DNA of 64,000 nucleotides, taken from NCBI RefSeq assembly GCF_036370855.1, contig NC_088105.1, forward strand, positions 12,405,619 through 12,469,618. The letters run 5' to 3'. Position 1 is the stretch's first letter. Each line of letters starts with the position of its first letter. Source of the stretch: Dromaius novaehollandiae (taxonomy: Eukaryota > Chordata > Aves > Casuariiformes > Dromaiidae). The position numbers and the translations under genes were made by a program. Shown in pieces: positions 1 through 11,300 of this stretch. The notes under the pieces are model-generated. The model searched no databases and had not been told where the DNA came from. It saw only the letters and a program-made list of their open reading frames with translations.

Positions 1-1800
1 ACTGCATTCTCTACACCAAAAAGAGAAATACTGGCTCACAAAAGATGTCTTAGCACACCATTGCTGTAATCTGAACCAGCCATGCAACAGCCGGGACAGC
101 TGCACCTTTTCAACAGAAAGGATTTTAGGAACTCAGTGGACTCCTTTCCTTGGTTGCTTTCTCAGGTAGACAGATCTGCTTACAGTCAGGCTCATATGCC
201 CTTCAGCATCTCAGCATCAGAGCACACTGTAGTATTCAGTACACTGATCTTCTCCACTCCCTTGTCAGATGGGGAGGGACTAGGTAGCTTCATTGCATAT
301 ATGGGACAATCAGAAAACAGAGTTAGATTCATCTTGTTTTACCTCAGCTGTTTAGTCTAAGCTGGTTTTTCAACTGCTTTATAATCAGGAGAGCAAAGCT
401 GGTACCTCTGCAAGGCCTTTCAGTCCATCCAGCGCTAGCGGACAAATCTGGCACTAGGAAGACCCTGTCTTTTTCTGAGTAGTGAGTCAGTCTTCAGCTG
501 GAACCAGATACTTAAGGTTAGTCAGCTGAATCTCACTTTTGGGGAGAGAGGCCTTCAGGAGTTTTATACATCAGAACAGGGAACAGAACCCAGTGTTCCT
601 TAGACACAGCTGTGTGCTCATACCGTGAGCTTTTCCCTCTCTTATTTATGTAAACTGAGGAGGTTTGGGGTTTGGTTTTCCAGCATGGTAAACAAAGATT
701 TAACTGCTTCCTCTCTCCTCCCAAATAACTTTCCCTGAAATGAAAATGGTAAACAGAGCCCTGACTCTTAAGAAATCTTTTCGATTTTGTGTTGTTTCTG
801 TAACCGATGCTCTGCTGGAAAACAAGCAACTCATTTGTCCGCTAAAAAAACAACCAAAGGGAATGCCTTAACAGTAACATTACAAGCAGTCTCATACCCT
901 TCTCTGCTAGATGTTGTGACGGGAGAGAGGATGCCCACCCATGGATGGGTTTATAATCCTTGTTTTCACATTGGTGCTGTGTGATGAGGAAGTACCGGGA
1001 CAGTTGGGGCAGCTGGCTATATGCGGAATGTGATGTAGAGCACTTCACTCCCCTCCAGCTTCATGCCTGGCTTGTCAGACAGGAGTGGACAGTAGCTAGT
1101 CGGCAACATCTAGCAACTGGGATTAGGAGCCAGAAAGAAGCTGTGGCCTCATGCTGGGCAGGTGAGGGTTGTTAATATCATGGCTGGAGAAGAGAGAAAT
1201 GCTTGACATGGAAAGCAGAGAACTTGACAGTTTAAAGTATGTTCATCTTCAAACTCTCCATTATGAGACTAGCTTTCACATAATGACATTTTAGAAAATG
1301 ATACTTTTTTATTTATAGTTAACATCCCTTAAGGCTTAGCTGCACCATGAAGGCTAGAAAGCTGCTCTTGTAAAATGAAAGTTCTTACATAATCAGAGGA
1401 TGTAGAAGTGGGTCTAACTTGCTGTGCAGAGAGCAGGTGAAGAAAAGGCAGATTTTCCTCTCTCGCTGCGCTATAACAATGAGTGCTCACAAATACACAG
1501 ATGACATTGCTGTTACCTGAATCTTCAGTGTATGGGAGCACAGCACCAGAAATCAAAAATCAGGACAAAGGCAGGGAGTAAGGAGAAGGTGGAGTCATAG
1601 AAAGGAGAAAAACAGGGATTGTGCTACTCCTTCTGAATAAGGAATAGCAAGAAACTTGCTGCCTATCACAAAGGCTAGGAATATGTGTTGAGACTGTGCT
1701 TTCTCATGTCCTTACTCAAGTTCAGGCCTGAAAACACAAACCAGCCTACAGGATTTCCATTTGTAGGTCCCAAAGGGTTTGCAGTGCAGAGAGGAACACA
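1..1800. other. Non-coding DNA, no gene recognised
   Basis: Only short open frames (under 100 codons) occur on both strands, and none reads like a known protein family. Base composition is moderate and no tandem repeat or clear transposon relic was recognised. It is most likely intergenic or intronic DNA. Confidence 0.6.
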
Positions 1801-1804
1801 TGCT

Positions 1805-1900
1805 AATCCTTACTGTAGAAGAGGAAACTGGCCCAGAGCATCATATCACTGAGTAGCCAAGTTGGGATCACACCTGAATCAATCCTGCCTCTGGACAAAG
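1805..1900 (-). repeat. MIR-like SINE relic
   Basis: The plus strand reads as the reverse of a MIR core. It has a stretch resembling 'gaggaaactggcccagagcat', then a segment equivalent to the 'tcacacagctagt' block, then 'gttgggatcacacctg', equivalent to the 'gggattcgaacccagg' block. Block order matches the family, but identity is low, as expected of an ancient copy. The match is from memory of the MIR consensus and no alignment was run. Confidence 0.4.
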
Positions 1901-2369
1901 CTGCCACTTCCCTGTACGCCACCTGTGAGTACAACAGGTCAGTTTTTTCACAAGCTGTTCTGGGACTTGGTCTCCTTTGGCATGCCATGCACCTTTCCTT
2001 TGCAAGGGAGCTGAGAATGACAGAGAGCAGCCAGCCCTCTGCCACGGCCTCACTGCTGCTCAAGGCAGAGCAGGGCTGCAAGGAGAGTATCTTGGTGTGG
2101 TAGGACGAGAGTTCCAGCCAGGAGAGCTGAGGTGAAAATCCAGCACAAATCCGTATGAGACACCCGTGCAGCTCAAGACATCCATCAGCTAATCCTTCCT
2201 TTGGCAGTCTCCCCACTTACCCATTCCATCAAAGGAGCTTGGATTACAGCGGCTGCTGTCTTAATGAGTGAGACTCCAAAGGAAGCTGGTTTCTCTAGGA
2301 CAAAAATAAAGTACTTTGCACTCCCTGGGTCACCTTGCCTTTTAGGAGAACCAGGCGTTTAACAAACTG

Positions 2370-2505
2370 TTATCCCCAGGGGGCTATGCACACAGAGAAA
2401 TCAGGGCTGAGAGAAGCTAAGTACCGTGCCCCATGTCACAACGCAATCCCGGATCGAAACTGGGTACAGAATCTGCGTGTCCCAGCTCCCAGTTTTTCGG
2501 GCAGG
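2370..2505 (-). repeat. MIR-like SINE relic
   Basis: Reverse-oriented MIR blocks appear in order: 'gctgagagaagctaagtacc', 'ccccatgtcacaac', 'cccggatcgaaactgggtac', then 'tgcgtgtcccagctccc'. These correspond to the family's 'agaggttaagtaacttgccc', 'aggtcacacagc', 'gggattcgaacccagg' and terminal blocks. This is one of the clearest MIR-type relics in the window. Confidence 0.5.
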
Positions 2506-4264
2506 TCGTGAGGCCAAGGCCCTGGCCATTTGCTGTCATTAAAGACCTAATGGTGTTCTTTGGCAGAGGAAAGGTGTTAACTCTAGTTTCCTGGCCACAC
2601 TCCAATTTGGCTGGCTATATTGCTTTCTTATGTTCCTGCCCCACCCCACCTACCAGTTTTGACTGCATAGGCCGTTTGCTGATTCCCCAAATCGCTTGTT
2701 GATGTCAGCTGCGGAATGGGCCCTCTTTCACCCTAGACATCACTGCATTGCATAAATACAGCATCTCAGGTTGTAAGATTATCTACCGTGGGGTTCCCTG
2801 TTGCTGAGAAGCACATTTGCAAGATGTGTTATGGATTTCCCCCCTTCCTTTCCAACCACTGGAAGTGTGGCTGTCTCAAGAAGGGTGGTGGAGTAGGGTG
2901 GTCTCACGCTATTGCAGAGCTGAAGTACTTAGAGAGGGTTTTCCAGTTCCTCAGTTCCTGTTGCTGCTATTTCTCCCATAACTATTGGAACAAACTGCCC
3001 GTGCCCCTCTAATCAAAGAAATGTGAAGTTAGCGAGAGGCCCCAAATACATTTCCTGGCAATGAGACAAAAGTAAGTCTACTGAGAAGTTTATGCAAAGA
3101 GAATATTTCCAGTATATACAGTTCTGTCTTGTACTCAGATGCCCATACCAAAGCAATTACTGTAAGGGAGATGCTGACTGGCTGGAAGAACCTGTTCATT
3201 CTGAGTCCGTAATGGGGTCTGTGAGGAGCTCAGCTTCCTGGTGTGGAAGAAGGTAAGTGTGTGTGAGGAAGGGAGGCTGGAACATGTTTATTTGGGAGGG
3301 TAACCTTTCTGGGCTGGGAGCCTACCTTTTAATTTATTTGGTGGTCCAGGGAAATTCATCACATCACATTTCTCCAGCTCCTATTTCCACTGAGGCAATT
3401 ACATCACCCTGGAGTCTTAGCTAGCTAACAGGGATGCAGTGTATAAAGCGCAGGCTGACCGTTTCACGATGGGATGGCAACGATGTGGTTTGTCCCTAAG
3501 ACAATGTTGCACAGCAGAGGTAGAAGTCTGGGTCCAGCCAGGGAAATGCAGATCCAAGGCCAGCTCTGAACTTTGAGCCAGCTCATGGCTGTTTTTTTCC
3601 ATGTCTGCCGTTACCCCACCCTTGAGCTCCTCACATCAGATCCAGAGAGACGTGGTCTCCTTGTTCTTGTAAGCACAGGGGCTGCTCTTTCTGGGTTCCC
3701 AGCAGAAATGCCCAGGGCATGTACCAGAGCCTTCTGAGTGATAACTCCAATGGTCTGAGAAGCATTTTGATGGTCTGGAGTTGCAGGGCCTTTCAGCTAC
3801 TTGGCAGCAGTGTGTTTTGCAAAACAAGGATGAGGGGCCAAGGCCTGCAGGAGTTGGGGCAAAGACTGGAGCAGAGGGTTGTGGCAAACTAAAGTGCTAA
3901 GAGCGAAGGGAGGTAGAAGGGGAGAGCCCTGGAGAGTAGGATCTCCAGGCTGGAGAATCAGTGGCTCTGGTGTGGGAGACACTAGCACCCAGCATAACTG
4001 TGGGCACAATTGCTTCTCCACTCTGCCTTTGGACTGGTGTAGCTACATGTGGCAACAGTTCCTGAGCATTCCCTGCTTGTGCCTCTGCTCACATACTCCC
4101 TGTTTGGTGTCATCCCAAACACTAGCAGGAATACAGGAGAAAACTCAGTGCCTACTGGGTCAGAGCCCTTGCTATGGAGTGCCTGTTCCTAGACTCTCAG
4201 TATGCAAAAGGATATTGGGATATTCACTCATGAAGTCTCACAGCACCTCTGAGAAGTGTCTGTG
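2506..4264. other. Non-coding DNA, no gene recognised
   Basis: No recognisable coding exon was seen. A short stretch near 2975-3000 faintly recalls the end of a CR1 frame ('attggaacaaactgcc') but is too short to call. A second faint MIR-like trace lies near 3505-3560. Confidence 0.5.
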
Positions 4265-4400
4265 TACATTACCCCTGTTTTACTCACAGCAGTGCTAAAA
4301 CAGTGAGGGGAATAGCCTTACACAGCCAGAGCACTAGGCAGTGTCAAAGCCAGAAAGAAAACTGGAGACTGCCTGGTACTCATTGTGTTCCCCTCCAGAC
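4265..4400 (-). repeat. MIR-like SINE relic
   Basis: Reverse MIR order can be followed: a 'cccctgttttactcacag' segment, then 'cttacacagccagagcacta', equivalent to the 'gtcacacagctagtaagtgg' block, then 'tcaaagccagaaagaaaact', then 'ctgcctggtactc'. It is strongly diverged. The call rests on the order of several short blocks. Confidence 0.4.
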
Positions 4401-5164
4401 CCTGCTGTCTCCTCTGGGTAATGCTGAGTCTGCTTCTGAGCGCCATGTCTCATGTTTCTAGTCTATCTTTACACCAAAATCTTTATAGTAGTTTAAAACT
4501 GACATAATTGATTTTGATAAAATATATCTCTAAGCTCTTTCAGGCAGGGATTCTGGTTTCAAAAGCTGAACTGTTCCTCCTGCAACACAATACAACCGTG
4601 CTCTCAGAGAGTTAATAAATCCATGCGTGCCCTTTAAAAGAAGAATCAGGAGGATTTTTTAGACATTTTTAGGCAAAGGTTCTTTTTTTTCATGCAGCCT
4701 CCTTGGTAACCAGTTAAAACAAATTCCTCCAGACTGTAAACTAGAGATAATGGAGTTCGCCTTTAATCTCTGTCCACTGCAGATCAAGTTACCTCTTAGA
4801 AATTACTTATCCTGGCCAAGCAAATGAATTGGAATTGATGTTCTTAATTGTTTTCTAAATTGCTGTTCCTCACTCCCTTCCTCCCCTTCTCTCCACACAG
4901 CTGTTTTGCATCAGAGTCTAGTCTAATGGGTACTGTCACTCACACAAGGGGGTGAAGTCATGTGGTCATAAAAGAGAAAGATTGGGGGAAGAGAGGGAAA
5001 TACCACCCAGTGCATTATCTGGCTGTGACACACACAAATTGAATAGAAATAATTCCTCCTAGGGGGCTGGTCCCAACAATGGACACAATTCTGTCTTGGG
5101 CTAGAAGAATGTGGAGACTTACTGCTTTCTCTGATACTTGTTTCTCCCTTACAGAGAAGGAAGA

Positions 5165-5310
5165 TGATTAAAGCACTAGTTCGGGACAGAGGAAACCTGA
5201 GTTGAAACTGCTGACTCTGCTGCAACCTCCTTTGTCTTGGTTCGGGCAAGTTGCTTTGTTTATGCCTTAGTGCCTTTATTTGTAATACATAAAGAACACA
5301 GTTCCCCTTC
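5165..5310 (+). repeat. MIR-like SINE relic (sense)
   Basis: The MIR core is in sense order. Segments 'cctgagttgaaactgctgac' and 'tcttggttcgggcaagttgc' correspond to the 'gggttcgaatcc' and 'gaccttgggcaagttactt' blocks. They are followed by 'tatgccttagtgcctttatt', equivalent to 'ctgtgcctcagtttcctc', and by 'tgtaatacataa'. Diverged but collinear over about 140 bp. Confidence 0.5.
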
Positions 5311-7576
5311 TTTGTCCTTAGGGCAACTGTGGTCTTTCATTAGCTTTACAAAACAGTTTAACCTGCTCTCCGTCTCCAAAAAGTGCTTCAGCACTCCCTG
5401 TGTTTATGCAGATGAGTCTCCAGCTTACTTAGAACTTGAGTTGCAGAGCTTTTGGGCTGTGGGGGCATCGGGCCAGGACTTAGCACCAGAGTCCTGGCCT
5501 TCCATGTCCTCTAAAATGGAGACAGGTCTCAAGTCTTAGGCAGGAGCCATCTCCTAAGGATATTTTGGTCATATAAAAAACATTACTGCATGTCGAATGT
5601 ACGTAAACAATTTCACCAACCTCCCTGTCCTACCACTGTGTTCCCTCCCACCCAGTAAATGGCCTGTAATCCCAGTTTTGCTGCCAGCAGTTTTCCAGAA
5701 AGTGGCTGTTCCTTTTTGGACCCTGTACTTACAGCTTCCATTGATGGGCAACTGTTTTCTGCTCATCTGTCCATTCAAAGTGGAACCTAGAAGTGCAAAG
5801 GTTATCCTCTTCCTAATCTCCCCAAGAAGGTCTCTCTTGACAAACAACAGTCTATCACTCACCCTCGTTACACTATTGTGTCTGTTTGCTGAGGGAGACT
5901 AGGCAAATGGAGAAGTGGTGGGGAAAGCTAATATCATAGCTGTGGAGACTTTTCCCTCCTTTTCAGTAAGGAGAACACAGATTGCCTGGGCTTGCTGCAG
6001 CACTGAATTATCAGGTACCATATCATTGTTGGCACTAGCAAAACTGTGTGCATTAATTCTGCAAACAAGTATCCTGGGGGAGCTACACATTCAGCATCCT
6101 TCCAAATTGGAAAGAGACTCTAACACTGGCTGGCCTGTCCTTGTAGACACAGCTATTCTGCTCAAGCAGCCTTGTTTCTGAGGAAGTGTAATGCAAATAG
6201 TTATGATTAATACTAACAACACAATACAAATATGCTTATCTCCCTGCAGAAAGGAGGAGGAAAGGAAAATCTCCCTGTGACAAACCTTAGTTAACAAGGC
6301 TGGGAGGTGATTTTGATGCTGTTATGGAAAATATGGTGTGAGAATCCAAGGAGGATGGAATTTGCTTTGCTTTGCTTTTCTGCATCTAGTCATCTCTGCG
6401 ACAGGTAGGGCCAAGAGCTGCTCAGTGTCGTGGAAGGAAGAAAATTAAATCTGCAGGTGTTAGGGGTTATGACTGAGGTTTTCAAAAGCATGTATGTGAG
6501 TTAGGAACACAACTTCCAAGTCATGTCAATCAGGTAGTCCTAATTGTCTGAATATGGGATTCATTTAGTCTAACTTCAGCTGTCTAAAAGTCAGGGTGTC
6601 CAGTCTAAGCTAGTTCTAGGAGACCTCTTAAAAGTCAATGTAGCAAGATAGAAAATTCATGAGGATGATGCATCCTCCCATCACAGACACTATGCTAGTT
6701 GCTTCTATTAACAGTTGCAGGAGCGGTCCGTTACCTGGTTCTGTAAAGTGATCCAGAATAGCAAAGACATAATTTAAAGTGACTAAGTGTGACTGTGACT
6801 TACACTTCACTGACCCAGCCTGGGCAGCAGTCACATGAGTGGTTATGCCAGCAACCTTACAGAAGGGTGTCTTCTAGGAAGAAATGGTTGGACTTCTAGG
6901 AAGAGATGGCTACATGGAGGTGTAGGTAGACAGTAGTATGTTTCTCCTGCCTTCACATGTGGGGACTATTGTTCGGTCTGGGAGGGAAAGCAAACAAAAA
7001 GTGATTAGAGTAATGTTCAGGAAGGAACTCTGACCTTCTCTCCACAGCCTCCTTTTATCACAGGAGAATTTTTCTAGCTGTCAGAGCTGTAAACCCAGCT
7101 CCTGTTCTTTTTGCTTCTTACCTCGTTACCAGTAAGGAAGAATCTGCAACCAGCATTTTGCTGAAGAGGTGCCAGGAAGAATGGAACCCAATGTGCTTTT
7201 TCTGTAGCTGTGTGTGCTAATAGCAGGAAAGAGGAAAAAAAGCATTTGTGTCAATGGAGCAAACAGATGTGACCCTCTGTGCTACCCTTGCTGACAGTAG
7301 GTACTAGCTGACTCCCTGAATAGCTCCGTTCAAATCAATGTAACTGCTGTTGGAGCAAGGTTCTGCTCAGTGTTAATGAAGATGTCGGAATCGGCCCACA
7401 GGGAATAAATGCATTGAGTAAGAAGGGGCTTTTTTATAGCCTCTTTCTTAGAACAAGTTTGGAGGCCTACATTTGCAGCTGGTTCCTATCTCAAAACCAG
7501 GCCAAACCAACCCCCCTTAGCAAAAGATGCAAGCATGCCCAGACTTTTGGAAGTTCAGCTCCAGATCCAAACATTA
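5311..7576. other. Non-coding DNA with minor simple repeats
   Basis: No gene was recognised. The stretch holds a short (TTTGC)n run at 6361-6378 and a small imperfect direct duplication of about 17 bp near 6871-6910 ('cttctaggaagaaatgg' against 'cttctaggaagagatgg'). The segment around 6540-6620 loosely resembles inverted-repeat mini-elements common in sauropsid genomes but could not be confirmed. Confidence 0.45.
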
Positions 7577-7637
7577 GGTCTGATCCAAAGTTGATAGACT
7601 CCCACTGACCTAAACAGACATTTGGACCAAGCCTTTG
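7577..7637. mobile_element. Short palindromic element, MITE-like
   Basis: The left arm 'ggtctgatccaaag' and right arm 'catttggaccaagcc' are near reverse complements around a roughly 30-bp centre. Small palindromic elements built on 'gatccaaag...tcaatgggagtc' are, from memory, common in turtle and crocodilian genomes as non-autonomous DNA transposons. No target-site duplication is evident, so the family is not assigned. Confidence 0.35.
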
Positions 7638-8244
7638 TGACTGCTGACACAAAACAAAATACTTTACCCCAATATACTGGGGTCTCTTGGCCCATTTCTG
7701 TAAGAATACAGTCCCGTTTCTTTTTTTCTCTTGCCCTTTTTTTTTTTTTTAGAGAAAGGATTGGTCTCAGGGAGGCATAAACTCCCTTCTTTTCTGTCCC
7801 TGATTGAGTATCAAACTCCTCCGCTGAGATTTCTCCATGGAGACATTGGGTTTTCCTGGCAGGCAGGGTTGCAAACTACTCAGCGGAATGTCTACAGCTC
7901 TGCAGCTCCAGCGGAGCCAGGAGGCTGGGCATCCCAGCCAAGGGAAATACTGCTGTCGTCCCAAGAACACTTTCATGGAGACTGAGGTGCATACTGGATT
8001 AGAGACGGCTAAGCTGGGTTCTTGGGGGTTTTTGTTGGTTTCTTTTTCCCCTCGAAAATCTGAAGTACAGGGAAGAGAAATCCACAGACAAGAAATCTGG
8101 GGATCCTTATAGATGTTGCAAAATGTGGTTTGCTGATGGATCCTTTTACTTCTGGTACTTCTGGCTTGTTCAACACACACGCGCACATACAAACATACAG
8201 AGAATAACTTGGCAAGCTCGTGTTTTCATGGCACAGCACCAGGA

Positions 8245-8345
8245 AATGGGAGTTCCCCTCCCAACAGAGAAGATCAGGGCAATGAGGCAAAGGTGGGGAA
8301 TCAGACCCAGCCTGAGTCCCAGTGGAGCGCTGGCCCGGACAGCTC
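8245..8345 (-). repeat. Possible MIR-like SINE relic
   Basis: Segments 'agatcagggcaatgaggc', 'tggggaatcagacccagcct' and 'gagtcccagtggagcgctgg' have the order expected of a reversed MIR core ('gggaatcgaacccagg' followed by 'tcccagtccagtgct'). Divergence is high and the central block is short. Confidence 0.3.
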
Positions 8346-8349
8346 TTAC

Positions 8350-11300
8350 ACAAATAATCTCCAGGAGCTCTGAACTCGTGCTTCGTTGTGGACACAGACA
8401 GTGCCGTAGAAAAAACAGACTGAAATTGCTTCTCTTTCATGGCATCTGTAGTGTAAAAACGGTTTTCGTCCAAGACATTTGTGGTCGGAAAATCCTGACA
8501 CCTCATAAATTATCTTAGAGGCGCAACAAAGCTTCAAAAAGATGAAACTCAATGCTGAGGTCAGCATCATTTTTTTTGCATCTTCTGCAGTGGAGGAGCT
8601 TTTTCAGTCTCAGGAAAACCACCACAAAAAGAGGCAGCAAGAAGAGAGAATATTTCTTGGCATGAGAGCCTCAGTGCTCAGGGGAGTGAGGCATCTTCTA
8701 TTATTTATTTTTGGCCACCTCTATGTTCACACATCATCAGAACATGATCCGAGCGAGTAGGGGCAGCCTGATAGCGAGGTGGCTGCTGCAGTCAGGTGAC
8801 AGTTCCAGTTCCACCCAAAGACAGGCTAAACGCTCCTGCATAGTATGGGGGCTGCATGGGCTGAGCACCTTGCAGGAGTGGTCTGACAAATTTTTTTAGG
8901 TGAAGGAGACTCACAATAGGGGTGAAGTACTGCAAGACCACAGTATGCTTCAGTGCAGGTTTGCAGAGAGTGTGGGACAGTGTTCCAAGGAAAGGGTCAT
9001 GGTGTCCATCAGCTCATACCCACAAGCAGACAGCTGGCATTTTTTAAACTGTTGCCCTGTTCCCCTTGACTACAAATGCAAACCACTGCTGGAGCTCTGG
9101 CTGCCTTGCTGCATGAAGCTAAGCAGGCTATCTAATCCCTTACACCTTCCCTTAGCTAACTTAATCTGAGCAAGAATAGCTGCCTGGCAGTTTCCCTTGA
9201 TCTCTTCCAAGACATTTCTTCTTTGCTATATAGAGGAGTTTCTTTCCTCCAAACAGGGAAGAAGATGGGGAAATAGGACCCCAGTCGTAATGTCACATGC
9301 AGTCTTTTCTAATGCAAGAAACTTTGCAGGTGCTCAGTCACCACAGTTGAGAGTTGGGCTAGTGACCAACTGTTCTCAGCAGCACATTAAACCCTGCGTT
9401 GGTCAAAACAGAGGGAAGCTGAGGTGATGCTTGCAAGGAGAATAGAAACTCAGTGTCCGGGATGACCTGTGATTCCCATGTTGTGGTGTGTGGCAGGAAG
9501 GACCTAGCCAAAGTCAATTAGTTCAGGAGAGAAGGGCTTTTGTGGGATGAAAAACTGAAACAGATGTAACTAAAAGGTTCTTCTGAAGGTTCCTCTTTGG
9601 GCACATAGCTACCCTTGCCTTGTATGGGGTCTCGCATGGTCCTTCCTCTCCCTCCTGCCAGGATATGCCATGCATGTGCTTTGTAGAATGACTTCTTGCA
9701 CACAGCCTGTCTGAGTCCCATTCCTGGGGACTGGGATGGCCTTCCATCCCTCCCTGCATGCAGAGACCATTGTGCAGAGCCAACTCAAGGCTTACCAGCC
9801 AAGTCATCTTCTCGGGGCTCTGGCATGGCCAAGGTAGTCAGTGGGGCCACAGCCCTGTTGCTGCTTCTGCCACTCAGCTGCCTTAGGTAACTCCTGCCAT
9901 GCCTGAGCCTGGCCTGGCCCTGCAGTGTCCTGGGAGGAGATCTGAGGTGCTGCACACATGCCAGAGGTGTGCGTGCAGCCTGGGTGAGGGGTGCCCAGGA
10001 GAGGCAGTGCCCAGGCTCTGACAATGAGCCCTGCTACAGGTTCTCAGGGCAAGGGGGACAGTGCGTACGTAGTCAGTTTTGCAGATGGGGACAGTGTCCT
10101 CTGGGACAGACAGTGGGTTTTAGGGTTGTTGTTTATTCCCATTACCGAATGATCATCAAAACAGCTCCATTTTAATATATAGCATTGCCTGTTGCTTTTA
10201 TGTGTCTTATTTTAGATAATGAAGTTACAGAGTAAGATATGAACTGCTTTCTATTGCTGTGGGTGGACAAAATGTTAAGGTTTAAAACTTCTCTCCATAT
10301 GTTCAGCCTTCTGAGTCCCTAGCAGGATCTGATCTCCTTGCCCACTTAGTAAATCAATGGTTTCTAAGGCATGTAGAACTGATTTTATGGCAGCAAGATG
10401 CATTTCACTAGATTTATGTTATTAAGCTGGAGGGGGGGAGCCTCCTTTTATTTGGGGCAGTCCTTGAGTTTTACAGGCTTGTTTGAGTAAGTAATTATTT
10501 TGGTAATGCTGGGGCCTCCTTTATTGAATCGTAAATGCATCCTGAACAGCTCTCAGAATAACAAGCAGACCTTTCGCTGGAAGTCTACGGATTGCCCTGA
10601 TTAGCAAATCTGAACATTACTAGTTTACTCCCCAATTAGGTTTGCTCCTGAGGGCTGCCTCAGTTCACTTCCCTGGGTCTACTCACAAGATTAAGCATGT
10701 ATGTAAATGTTTGCAGGATCAGTGCCACAAAGGGAAAAAAACAATCCAAAGCTCTTTCTTTGGAAACATCCTCTCTGACCATGTTAGGGAAAAGGATCAG
10801 ATAATTGGGATCTTTATGATGCTTGTTATAAAAAATGTTCTGGAACTAGTTCAAGCACCAATCAGAAACCACATTGTTCCACTAAATCACTTTCAGATGC
10901 CATTTCAGATACAGAATACAATTACTCCTAGTTTAAAAATATAAATGTTCCCTTCATAAAACACACACACACACACAACTATTTTAATTTATTTTATTTT
11001 TATCTGTCTTGGCTGGAGTTCAGGCCTTCCACAGATGATCTCTTAACAGATTTTGTACCGATCCTTTCTGCCCGGAGTTGTGTAGAGCCCACAGCTTGGT
11101 GCAGAAGAGCTCTGTGACAGACAGTAGGACTTTACGTGTGAAAAGACCTCCTGCACAACCCGGGGGGCTGGAGGCCTGGGCTTGGATGTGTACATTCTCA
11201 AGAAATCAACTCACAGCAAAACCTGGAACAAAGATTCTTCCAGAATGTTGTGTTAAAAACCCATCCGAGATGCCTGGAGGGGTTCCTGGCCTGTCATTTT

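Noticed and set aside
2945..3010. Possible end of a CR1 ORF2 ('attggaacaaactgcc')
   Set aside because: Only about 16 matching bases with no flanking support.
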